Assembly: GCA_018110825.1 (NCBI GenBank)
Contig: JAGBCL010000100.1
Span: 1 to 64,000, forward strand
Direction: 5' to 3'
DNA length: 64,000 bases
Origin: Oscillospiraceae bacterium
GTDB taxonomy: Bacteria > Bacillota > Clostridia > Oscillospirales > Ruminococcaceae
Below the pieces are notes generated by a model. It worked only from the letters and a program-made list of their open reading frames with translations. It did no database searches and had not been told where the DNA came from. The position numbers were made by a program, and so were the translations under genes. Below are positions 45,653 to 53,381 of the stretch, piece by piece. The first letter of the stretch is position 1; each line of letters begins with the position of its first letter.

Positions 45653-46639
45653 ATGTTCGGTACAGTCGGTACAGCGGACCATAATCCGCTGCTTGATATA
45701 GATACAAGTTTTGCTGCTTATCTTAATGCTCGTACCCGCTCATACAAGGATCATATTGTAGGCGGTGCTATGGACTATGCTTTTGATGCAGATTTCTCAG
45801 TTAAGCAGAAAATCACTACTTTTTCCAGCTGGTCTAAGGTACATAAAAATCTTATCAGCAAGGAAATTCCTAATAAACTTAAACGTCTTTTCCAGTCAAC
45901 TGACGTTGCTGGTTCTCTTAAATATTCTGAAATTTATGACGCTGTAAAGGTTTGTGCAGAAAGAATGCAGATAAGCGTTCCTACCGCTTATGTAAGAAAT
46001 GCACCAAACAAATACGAAATTTATTCGGTTGCAGCTGAAGGCACAGAACCGTTTATTGTTGTAACTTCGGGACTTGCTGATATCTGCACAAAGGAAGAAC
46101 TTCGTTTTCTTGTTGGCTGCGAATGCGGTCACATTCAGAATAATCATTGTATTTTCAACATGGCTGCACCTTATTTTGGTGTAAATAATCTTGAAGAACT
46201 TGAAGATTACTCGCCTTCCGAATCTGACAGCTCTGTAAAACAGATTGCAGGAACTATTTCTGAATGGTTGAAGCTTTCGGATATTACAAGTGACCGTGCA
46301 GGTATTATCTGCCTGACAAATCCTCAGGACTATCCATCCGTTGTTTCTTCTCTTCACGGCAAGGGTATTTTCACGCTGTATAAAAAAGACAAACTTGAAC
46401 TCGGTGAGCTTATGAAGCTTTATGATGTTCTTCATATTACTCCTGCGAGAAATATCTCACTTCCGTCAGATTGCACTTCAATTGAAAAGAGAATTCTGGC
46501 AGGTCTGGAATTCCTTAGCTGTGAAACGCTTTATACATGGCGCAGTGACCTTAACAAGGAAGATGTTCATACTGTAAACAAACAAGCTCTTGAGGTAAGA
46601 TGCGAAATTATTCTTAATGCGGCAAAGGAGGGTGCTTAA
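45653..46639 (+). CDS. M48-like metallopeptidase homologue with altered metal site
   Basis: 328 residues, no signal peptide or clear membrane helix. The fold region LVGCECGHIQNNH aligns with the M48 HExxH helix (xxGHELGHIKxxH), but the first His is Cys156; Glu157 and His160 remain. The third ligand, Glu in ExxAD, is Asp210 in SDITSDRAG. N-terminal FAAYLNARTRSYKDHI and SAYVRNAP-like PTAYVRNAPNKYEIY match the part before the catalytic helix in cytosolic M48-like proteins. Zinc could still bind as Cys-His-Asp, or the protein is a pseudoenzyme. It is read between the two dynamin genes; the next start is one base after its stop. Confidence 0.7.
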   Translation: MFGTVGTADHNPLLDIDTSFAAYLNARTRSYKDHIVGGAMDYAFDADFSVKQKITTFSSWSKVHKNLISKEIPNKLKRLFQSTDVAGSLKYSEIYDAVKVCAERMQISVPTAYVRNAPNKYEIYSVAAEGTEPFIVVTSGLADICTKEELRFLVGCECGHIQNNHCIFNMAAPYFGVNNLEELEDYSPSESDSSVKQIAGTISEWLKLSDITSDRAGIICLTNPQDYPSVVSSLHGKGIFTLYKKDKLELGELMKLYDVLHITPARNISLPSDCTSIEKRILAGLEFLSCETLYTWRSDLNKEDVHTVNKQALEVRCEIILNAAKEGA

Positions 46640-46640
46640 T

Positions 46641-48392
46641 ATGTCAGAAAATACAACATCTCTCAACTATGCTGCTGCAGAACCTGATATTGAATACGTT
46701 CAGAATGAGCTTAAACAATTGCTCAACAACAAGCCTCTCTGCACTATACTTGGTGACGAATTCACAGAACATCTGCACGATTGGGACAAGGCTATTACAA
46801 AACGCCGTACAGAACCGTTTTCTCTTGTTGTTCTCGGTGATTTCAAGCGTGGTAAGAGTACGATTATCAATGCTATTCTCGGCAAATCAATTGCTCCGGT
46901 AAACGTTGCTCCTGAAACATTTACAATCAATTCTATAAGCTATAATGAAATTCCTAAGGCTGAAGCCGTTCTGAAAAACGGTCAGAGAATTACTCTCACA
47001 GCTGATGACCTTGTTCGTGAAAAGCTGGAAAAACTTATGAGAGCTTTTCCTGACACACTTGATTATATCGATATTCATGATAATGCTGAAATTCTCAAGG
47101 AAATCAGAATTGTTGATACTCCGGGTCTGAGTGACCTTGACTGTCTTGACAAGCAAGTTCAGGATTACCTGGTTAATGCTGATGCGGTTATTTATATCGC
47201 AAGTGCACTTTCCCCTTTCTCTGAATCGGAACAGCTTTTCCTTGCAAGCCATATCCGTCCTCTCAGCTTCAGCAAGCTGTATGTTCTTGTAAATATGATT
47301 GATGCTATGAACACTCAGGAGGATATCGAAAAGATTATCAACCGAGTAAGTGAACGTTGCGAATCTATTATGCCTAATGCTTTTGTTTACGGTGTAAGCG
47401 GTATTGATGAATACAGACGCAAAATCGGACTTAATCGTCCTGATATCAAGGGCTTCCAGGAATTCTACGAGAATGAATTTTTGAAATTTGAGATGTCCCT
47501 CAAGCGTGAAATTATTCTCCAGAAGGATATTATCCGTACACAGCGTGTACTCACTATGCTTAATCTTATGATTAAAGATACAGCTGCCCGTATCCGTATG
47601 ATTTACGAAATGATGGCTATGGACAGAAAAAAACTTGATGACATTTCTCTTAGTATTGAACGTGAGTGCTCTACACTTGCAAATGCTCTTGAAAGTAAAA
47701 AGCCAAAGATTCTTCTCAGCATTACTGAGATGCAGCAGGAAGCTGAACAGTGGATGTATGGTTTCTTCTCCAAGCTTCGTGAAGACATACTTGAAAGCCG
47801 TAACACTACTTCTCCTGAAGATATCGACAAGCACTTCTATTCCTTCCTTGTTGACAAGGTTGGTGAGGCATACAGAAAATGTCTTGACATTCATCAGCAG
47901 CAGCTTAACCTGATTATCGCACAGCTTGGTGCAGAACTTGCCAAGAAGCTCGGTATCAATGCACTTGCCGATGATGCTAATGTTTCTGTTGAAGGTTCAA
48001 TGAACGATTTCAACATGCTTGTTTCCAAGTCGGTTATGAATGCTGCATCGGCAGGAAGCAGCGATGCTTTCCCTTCAGGTGCTATGTCATCATTTAAAAA
48101 TATTCTCCGCAAGAAACGTCAGACTGATGTTATTGACACAGCTCTTGAGAATTATGATGATATCAGAAATCAGACTGTTAAGGATCTGAAGGCTGCTTAT
48201 AAGGTTATGGAAAACAATGCTATTGCTCAGCTTGATTCACTTTATCAGACTCAGGTTGAGGTAAGCCGTGATGCACTCAATCATGCTATGGAAATGAGCA
48301 ACGATACAAGCAGTGCTTCCGTAAAGAAATGCCTTGAAGAAACAGCTGTTGTACTGAGAAATGCTGCTCAGATTCTTGGAAAGTATGCATAA
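46641..48392 (+). CDS. Second dynamin-like GTPase (DLP2)
   Basis: 583 residues. GTPase motifs are P-loop GDFKRGKST (about 66), switch I PETFTINSI, G3 DTPGLSD (about 159) and a proper G4 NMID, which DLP1 lacks. The rest is helical with predicted coiled coil. No hydrophobic hairpin is present, so it is probably soluble and recruited to membranes by DLP1 or lipids. Paired dynamin-like genes that act as hetero-complexes are known (for example in Campylobacter). GGAGGG lies before the ATG. It overlaps the transcript of the M48-like gene with a one-base gap. Confidence 0.85.
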   Translation: MSENTTSLNYAAAEPDIEYVQNELKQLLNNKPLCTILGDEFTEHLHDWDKAITKRRTEPFSLVVLGDFKRGKSTIINAILGKSIAPVNVAPETFTINSISYNEIPKAEAVLKNGQRITLTADDLVREKLEKLMRAFPDTLDYIDIHDNAEILKEIRIVDTPGLSDLDCLDKQVQDYLVNADAVIYIASALSPFSESEQLFLASHIRPLSFSKLYVLVNMIDAMNTQEDIEKIINRVSERCESIMPNAFVYGVSGIDEYRRKIGLNRPDIKGFQEFYENEFLKFEMSLKREIILQKDIIRTQRVLTMLNLMIKDTAARIRMIYEMMAMDRKKLDDISLSIERECSTLANALESKKPKILLSITEMQQEAEQWMYGFFSKLREDILESRNTTSPEDIDKHFYSFLVDKVGEAYRKCLDIHQQQLNLIIAQLGAELAKKLGINALADDANVSVEGSMNDFNMLVSKSVMNAASAGSSDAFPSGAMSSFKNILRKKRQTDVIDTALENYDDIRNQTVKDLKAAYKVMENNAIAQLDSLYQTQVEVSRDALNHAMEMSNDTSSASVKKCLEETAVVLRNAAQILGKYA

Positions 48393-48399
48393 AAGTATA

Positions 48400-48428
48400 T
48401 TGACATATTATACGTTATATAGTATAAT
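48400..48428 (+). promoter_or_regulatory. Internal consensus promoter before yceG
   Basis: TTGACA (48400-48405), exactly 17 bases, TATAAT (48423-48428), eight bases after the DLP2 stop. It would let yceG-telA be expressed apart from the GTPase genes. No terminator is seen before it. Confidence 0.75.
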
Positions 48429-48473
48429 ATAGATGTTTACTACATACTGATTATTTCCGAAAGGTTATTATAT

Positions 48474-50093
48474 ATGATTTTTGAAGGCTTTTCTACTGAA
48501 AATACAAAACTTGTTCAGACGATTACCACCACAGAAGAAACACTGACAAAAGATATTTTTGAGACACATGAGGAAAGACTGATGTCGCGTGGTAATCACT
48601 TCAAGCCTGAGGAGCTTATTCCGGTTTATTTTGTCGGACTTATCGGTTCACCTACAGAAGAAGATGAGCAGGCAAACTTCCACAACATGCTTTATAATCT
48701 TCGTGAAAATCTGATTAAGTGTCCAAAGCTATTACTATATACTGAACACGAACTCAAATCCCCTACTCCTGATGAACTTTCAATTTTTGATGATATAAAC
48801 ACATCAAGCAATGAAACATTGCTGAATGGTCTTTGCGGACTTATTAACATTGAAGGTGATGAGTTAAGGACAAAGCTTGCAAAGGAAACTCTGCCGGTTA
48901 TGCTCCGTAATTTAAGCGGTGAGGCAATGCTGGAAATGGCAAAACCGCTGATTGTATGGCTGAACAGATGTCTTAATTCCGAGGCATACAGAAAGAATCA
49001 TTTTGAAATTCCGATTCTTATGTATTATGGAAACATTGTTCCTGCAACGGTTAACTTCCTGCACTTTATGTCCAGAATAGGTATTGATGTAATTTATATT
49101 TGCACAAATCTCTCTGTACTTACAACGGTAAAACGTAATAATTTCGAGGGGCGCATGCAGATTTTTGAACAGACTTGTTCTGTTCCGGTTACACCATATC
49201 CGGATAAGCTTGTTAAAACCAAGCTTGCTACTGTTGCTTACAATGCTTCAAAAGAACTCGACCAGCTGCTTTATAACGGAAGCTCAATTTTCCGTGACTT
49301 CCAGTTCTCAGATATGCAGTCGCTCACATTGAAAACCACTTATGATGAAATCAATGTTCTTTGGCATCAGCCTTCAAAATACCGCACAGGTTTCGGTGCA
49401 TCTGAAACAAAGGTTACCGTTCCTAACATTTTTGCTAAGATATGCGGTGTCAAGGACGGAGATATAAATGATTACTGGGAAAATATCAAATGGCAGCTCT
49501 CCCCTAATTCCAGAATTATCATCAAATCTCCAAGCTACAAAAAATATGCGGAAAGTCAGCTTGGCGTGTATAAACCGTACTATAATGGAGAACAGATATT
49601 CATAGAACAGCTGAAAGCTTCTCCTTTGAACAAGTATAATTACCTTTCTGACAGCTTACAGCTTCTTATCTTCAACAAGCTGCAGGAAGCTGTTGACAGT
49701 GGCTTCCTGAAACTTGACCCATCTGAACTTATGCCAATGGTTCTTTATGTAGGAACCAATCTTGACCGCGAAGTTCTGAAGCTGCTGCAGAAATACGATT
49801 TCACAAAGGATATTCCTAAGCTGATTATCATTGATGTTATTGAGGACACTTTCAGCAAGGTTGAATGTATTCAGCTTGTTCTCTACAATCTGCTCGGTAT
49901 AGATATCCTCATTTATACACCGACAGGTTACAGAAACATTGAAACCTTTGTCAGTGAAATGGCGTTTGAAACTCATACTCTTAATGAGTTTGTTTATAAT
50001 GCGCACATCCCACGTTTTAAAATCCCTGATTCAATTCCCGAACCTAAGGGAGAGGGCGGATTTTTCAGTAAATTATTTAAGAAAGGACGATAA
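48474..50093 (+). CDS. yceG: YceG-family toxic-anion-resistance component
   Basis: A 539-residue soluble protein of the YceG family of B. subtilis (in the yceC-yceI operon with TerD, TerC and TelA homologues). Recognisable blocks are EIPILMYYGNIVPATVNFL with the following IGIDVIYICT, a DEINVLWHQPSKYRTGF and TVPNIFAKICGV stretch and the C-terminal SEMAFETHTLNEF. Computational work has linked this family to a putative nucleoside-like biosynthetic module of Ter systems; its reaction is unproven. It has its own promoter and ends three bases before telA. Confidence 0.75.
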   Translation: MIFEGFSTENTKLVQTITTTEETLTKDIFETHEERLMSRGNHFKPEELIPVYFVGLIGSPTEEDEQANFHNMLYNLRENLIKCPKLLLYTEHELKSPTPDELSIFDDINTSSNETLLNGLCGLINIEGDELRTKLAKETLPVMLRNLSGEAMLEMAKPLIVWLNRCLNSEAYRKNHFEIPILMYYGNIVPATVNFLHFMSRIGIDVIYICTNLSVLTTVKRNNFEGRMQIFEQTCSVPVTPYPDKLVKTKLATVAYNASKELDQLLYNGSSIFRDFQFSDMQSLTLKTTYDEINVLWHQPSKYRTGFGASETKVTVPNIFAKICGVKDGDINDYWENIKWQLSPNSRIIIKSPSYKKYAESQLGVYKPYYNGEQIFIEQLKASPLNKYNYLSDSLQLLIFNKLQEAVDSGFLKLDPSELMPMVLYVGTNLDREVLKLLQKYDFTKDIPKLIIIDVIEDTFSKVECIQLVLYNLLGIDILIYTPTGYRNIETFVSEMAFETHTLNEFVYNAHIPRFKIPDSIPEPKGEGGFFSKLFKKGR

Positions 50094-50096
50094 CAA

Positions 50097-51248
50097 ATGG
50101 CACTTAAATTTACCCCATCCACAGAAGCAGCTGCAGAAGAGGTTGTTGTTACAGCAACTGAGGAAAAAACTCTTAATGTCAAAGTTGAAGAAGCACAGGA
50201 ATTTTCTATGGTTGACACAACTGAAAATCTCAAGCAGGAACTTGTAAAGAACGAAGAAGTTGAAAAGCTTGTAAGTTCAATCAACATCAATGATGTAAAC
50301 TCCATTGTTAAGTTCGGTAACGAGGTTGCTATGGAAATTTCCAAGGCTTCCGACCAGGTTCTCAACTCTATGAACATGGATCAGATTAATGATTCAGGTG
50401 AGCTTCTCCAGCACCTTTCCGCTATTATGGAAAAGTTCGATGCTAAGGAACTTACTGAAGAAAAGAAAGGTCTTTTCGCTAACCTCAGAAAGCAGCTTGA
50501 CAAGCTTCTTGCTAAGTATCACACTATGGGCGAAGATGTTGACAAAATTTACATTCAGCTCCGTGAATACGAAAAGGAAATTGAAGCTTCCAACGTTAAG
50601 CTTGAAACTATGTTCAACGCTAACATCAACTACTACAAGGAACTTCTCCTTTACATTATGGCTGGTGAACAGGCTTGCGTAGAGCTTGACCAGTATATTA
50701 CTGATTACCGTGCAAAGCTTGAAGCTAACCCTGATTCAGGTGCTGTTGCTATGGACCTTCAGACTCTTGAACAGACAAGACAGGTATTCGAGCAGCGTGT
50801 AATGGACCTCAAGATTGCTGAAAACGTTGCTATGCAGACTGTTCCTATGCTCAAGGCTATGCAGTTCTCCAACCTTAACCTTATCAGAAAGATCAACTCT
50901 GCATTCATCATCACAATGCCAGTATTCAAGCAGGCTCTTGCTCAGGCTATCATGCTCAAGAGACAGCGTGTTCAGGCTGAGGCTATGCAGGCTCTTGACG
51001 AAAAGACCAACGAGCTTCTCCTCAAGAATGCACAGAACACTGTTGCTCAGACTAAGCTCACTACTCAGATGGCTACAGGCAGCTCCATTCAGATTGAAAC
51101 TCTTGAAAAGACCTGGCAGATTATCGTTGACGGTATTGAGGAAACAAGACAGATTCAGGAAACTGCTAAGCAGAAGCGTAAGGATGACTCTGTTGTTCTT
51201 CAGCGTCTTAAGGATGATTACAAGAACAAGATGGGCGAAATCAAGTAA
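50097..51248 (+). CDS. telA: TelA-family toxic anion resistance protein
   Basis: A 383-residue, almost wholly helical TelA (PF05816 type; B. subtilis YceH). Landmarks are VNSIVKFGNEVAMEISKASDQ, the central YHTMGEDVDKIYIQLREYEKEI, and LIRKINSAFIITMPVFKQALAQAI near the C-terminal third. The family is tied to tellurite and other envelope stress, nisin resistance and colicin tolerance, with unknown mechanism. No membrane helix. Codon bias is strong, suggesting high expression. It follows yceG by three bases and precedes a strong terminator. Confidence 0.92.
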   Translation: MALKFTPSTEAAAEEVVVTATEEKTLNVKVEEAQEFSMVDTTENLKQELVKNEEVEKLVSSININDVNSIVKFGNEVAMEISKASDQVLNSMNMDQINDSGELLQHLSAIMEKFDAKELTEEKKGLFANLRKQLDKLLAKYHTMGEDVDKIYIQLREYEKEIEASNVKLETMFNANINYYKELLLYIMAGEQACVELDQYITDYRAKLEANPDSGAVAMDLQTLEQTRQVFEQRVMDLKIAENVAMQTVPMLKAMQFSNLNLIRKINSAFIITMPVFKQALAQAIMLKRQRVQAEAMQALDEKTNELLLKNAQNTVAQTKLTTQMATGSSIQIETLEKTWQIIVDGIEETRQIQETAKQKRKDDSVVLQRLKDDYKNKMGEIK

Positions 51249-51260
51249 TATGATATTATT

Positions 51261-51287
51261 AAGAGGTACTGAAATTCAGTACCTCTT
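51261..51287 (+). terminator. Intrinsic terminator of the dynamin-TelA operon
   Basis: A perfect 12-base-pair stem, AAGAGGTACTGA with TCAGTACCTCTT, a 3-base loop and TTT after it, 12 bases beyond the telA stop. Confidence 0.9.
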
Positions 51288-51297
51288 TTTACTATAC

Positions 51298-51332
51298 AAA
51301 TAACCCGTGAAGGCTGTCCTTCAGGGTTATTT
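51298..51332 (-). terminator. Terminator for the convergent 51341 gene
   Basis: AAATAACCC pairs with GGGTTATTT, with an inner TGAAGG/CCTTCA stem. It lies just after the minus-strand stop at 51341; the tail is only weakly T-rich. Confidence 0.65.
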
Positions 51333-51340
51333 GTACTCAT

Positions 51341-51844
51341 TTATCTTTTATAAAAAATTGCATTATCCTCCATATCAGTTACAGCAATAAACCAGTCGAA
51401 TTTATCTGAAACTATGTAAAAATCTTTAATACATCCCACTTCATTCAAAACTGTAAAGATTTCATCTATACAACCTTCATATACCCATCCTTCGCATAGT
51501 ATCAAAAATACCTTTTGAGTTGAATATGGGATAACATTTTTTATTGTCGTCAAATATTCTGTCCAATTATATGTTCTGAAAAAACAATCAATAATTTCAC
51601 TTTTCAATTCGGAACGAAAATGCATTAAATTATATTCAAGCTTTATTTGTGATGGAGAATAATTCTTTCTGTCTGAAAAAGTATAATAAAACTTTTTTAT
51701 TATATCCTCATAAGCAAGCTTAGAAAACTCATAAAATCGAGTTCTGTCTATATTTTCAGTTTTGATGATTTCTTCAATTTCATCTCTTATCCAAAAGCGT
51801 ATCGGTTTATTTTCCAAAAATTTTTTACCCATTTTATTACTCAA
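51341..51844 (-). CDS. Hypothetical protein, about 165 residues
   Basis: A soluble charged protein of unknown family. It has a helical N-terminal half (RFWIRDEIEEIIKTENIDRT) and an alpha/beta C-terminal half (KVFLILCEGWVYEGCIDEIF and CIKDFYIVSDKFDWFIAVTDMED). The start is either the TTG at 51844, four bases after GGAG and overlapping the lipoprotein stop, or the ATG at 51832. It probably shares the lipoprotein promoter. The C-terminal pattern resembles small immunity-type proteins, but I cannot name it. Confidence 0.6.
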   Translation of the reverse strand: MSNKMGKKFLENKPIRFWIRDEIEEIIKTENIDRTRFYEFSKLAYEDIIKKFYYTFSDRKNYSPSQIKLEYNLMHFRSELKSEIIDCFFRTYNWTEYLTTIKNVIPYSTQKVFLILCEGWVYEGCIDEIFTVLNEVGCIKDFYIVSDKFDWFIAVTDMEDNAIFYKR

Positions 51845-52190
51845 TTATCTCCCTGTTTCCGTTCTCATCAAAGTAATACGTCACGCTATAGGAATACTTT
51901 TCAGTATAGGTATCCCCCTCATAGGCAAGCCAGTTTATTGTAACTTCTCCCTCGCCTGTTATCTCAAATGTCCAGTATTGTCTGTATCCCGGTCCGATTA
52001 TTGAGGTTTCGTAGTAGTCGATTTCTTTTATTACATTGTCGGTGCTGAGGGTATACTCCCAATAGCTTCCGCTGGAGCCGTTTGCTGTTTGAGAAAGCGT
52101 AAAGGTTTCCGAGCCATTTTTACTTGTTGAACAAGAGGACAGCACAAGCATAGTTACCGCAAAAATTATTACGACTAAAGCTTTTTTCAC
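51837..52190 (-). CDS. Lipoprotein with chagasin-like (I42) features
   Basis: 117 residues. A short lipoprotein signal (KKALVVIIFAVTMLVL) ends in lipobox LSSC at Cys20, followed by a Ser/Thr linker. The domain has NGSSGSYWEYTLS, GPGYRQYWTFEITGEGEVTINW and VTYYFDENG, which resemble in order the NPTTG, GxG and aromatic loops of chagasin-family cysteine protease inhibitors, though NPTTG is only partly matched. GTG start with AAAGGAGG eight bases before it and a full consensus promoter. Confidence 0.65.
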   Translation of the reverse strand: MKKALVVIIFAVTMLVLSSCSTSKNGSETFTLSQTANGSSGSYWEYTLSTDNVIKEIDYYETSIIGPGYRQYWTFEITGEGEVTINWLAYEGDTYTEKYSYSVTYYFDENGNREIIE

Positions 52191-52212
52191 CGCACATTCC
52201 TCCTTTATGGCA

Positions 52213-52241
52213 ATTATAGCATATTTGCAATATTATGTCAA
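52213..52241 (-). promoter_or_regulatory. Consensus promoter of the lipoprotein gene
   Basis: On the minus strand TTGACA (52236-52241), 17 bases, TATAAT (52213-52218), with the GTG start 22 bases further. Confidence 0.75.
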
Positions 52242-52328
52242 TATTTGGCACAATCAACAGCTACAGGCTGTATCAGTTTTTGGGGAACAAAATTCGCAGG
52301 GATTTTTGCACAAAATTCCCTTTAATGC

Positions 52329-52357
52329 TTGAAAGTTGTTATAAAATGGTGTACAAT
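52329..52357 (+). promoter_or_regulatory. Predicted promoter of prmA
   Basis: TTGAAA (52329-52334), 17 bases, TACAAT (52352-52357); the prmA ATG lies 44 bases downstream. Confidence 0.55.
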
Positions 52358-52401
52358 TAATATGTATGTTTTTAAATCAATATCTTGAAAGGATTTTTTA
52401 T

Positions 52402-53367
52402 ATGAACTGGACTGAAGTAAACATTTACACAACTACTGAAGGTATTGACCCTGTTTGCGGCTGCTTGCTTAGAATTGGTGTTACGGGCTTTGTTATCAAG
52501 GATGCTAAAGATTTTGAGGAATTTCTCAATGACAAGACGGGCAACTGGGATTACATTGATGATGACCTTATGAATTTGAAGGACTGCGAGACCTGCGTTA
52601 CGGTTTATCTGCCTGACAACTCGCAGGGTGTGGATATGCTTGCGGCTATTCGTTCAGAGATGGTTGCGCTTGGTGGACGTGATGAGGACAAGGCTTTCGG
52701 AAGACTTGCTGTTGAGCTTGCAAACGTTCGCGAGGAGGACTGGGCTAACAACTGGAAACAGTATTTCAAGCCCCTTACTGTTGGTGACAAGCTTGTTATC
52801 AAGCCGTCCTGGGAGGAATACAACAAGACTGATGACCGCATTATTCTTGAAATTGACCCTGCTTCAAGCTTTGGCACGGGACAGCACAACACTACTCAGC
52901 TTTGTCTTGAACTGATTGAGAAAAATCTCAACAAGGGTGACAGGCTTCTTGACCTTGGCTGTGGAAGCGGTATTCTTTCGATTGCTTCAATTCTGCTTGG
53001 TGCAGAGGAAGTTACGGCGGTTGACATTGACCAGAACAGCGTTAAGATTGCTAAGGAAAATGCTGAGAAGAACAACATCGCTGCTGAGAAGTACACTGCG
53101 TACTGCGGAAATGTTATTGATGACAATGAACTGGTTGAAAAAATCGGCGGCGGATATGATGTTATTGCGGCAAATATTGTTGCTGACGTACTTATTGCAA
53201 TGAGTCCGCTGTTTGAGAAGTTTGTGAAAAAGGGCGGCACTCTCATTCTTTCGGGAATTATTTCAGAGCGTTGCCACGAGGTAATTGACGCTGTTAAGGC
53301 TAAGGGTTACACACTTGTTGAACAACGTGAGTCAAACGACTGGGTTGCAGTATCATTCAAAGCGTAA
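52402..53367 (+). CDS. prmA: Ribosomal protein L11 methyltransferase
   Basis: A 321-residue PrmA, which methylates L11 using S-adenosylmethionine. An N-terminal L11-binding domain precedes the class I methyltransferase core: DPASSFGTGQHNTTQLCL, the SAM motif LLDLGCGSGILSIAS, VTAVDIDQNSV and VIAANIVADVL with the NIxA/ADVL motif IV. The ATG at 52402 has GAAAGGA. It may lead a unit with the propeller protein (14 bases) and topoisomerase genes (12 and 26 bases). Confidence 0.95.
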   Translation: MNWTEVNIYTTTEGIDPVCGCLLRIGVTGFVIKDAKDFEEFLNDKTGNWDYIDDDLMNLKDCETCVTVYLPDNSQGVDMLAAIRSEMVALGGRDEDKAFGRLAVELANVREEDWANNWKQYFKPLTVGDKLVIKPSWEEYNKTDDRIILEIDPASSFGTGQHNTTQLCLELIEKNLNKGDRLLDLGCGSGILSIASILLGAEEVTAVDIDQNSVKIAKENAEKNNIAAEKYTAYCGNVIDDNELVEKIGGGYDVIAANIVADVLIAMSPLFEKFVKKGGTLILSGIISERCHEVIDAVKAKGYTLVEQRESNDWVAVSFKA

Positions 53368-53381
53368 AGGACTTGATTTAA

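Noticed and set aside
46887..47894. 335-codon minus-strand frame opposite DLP2
   Set aside because: Antisense of the GTPase domain; no independent signal.
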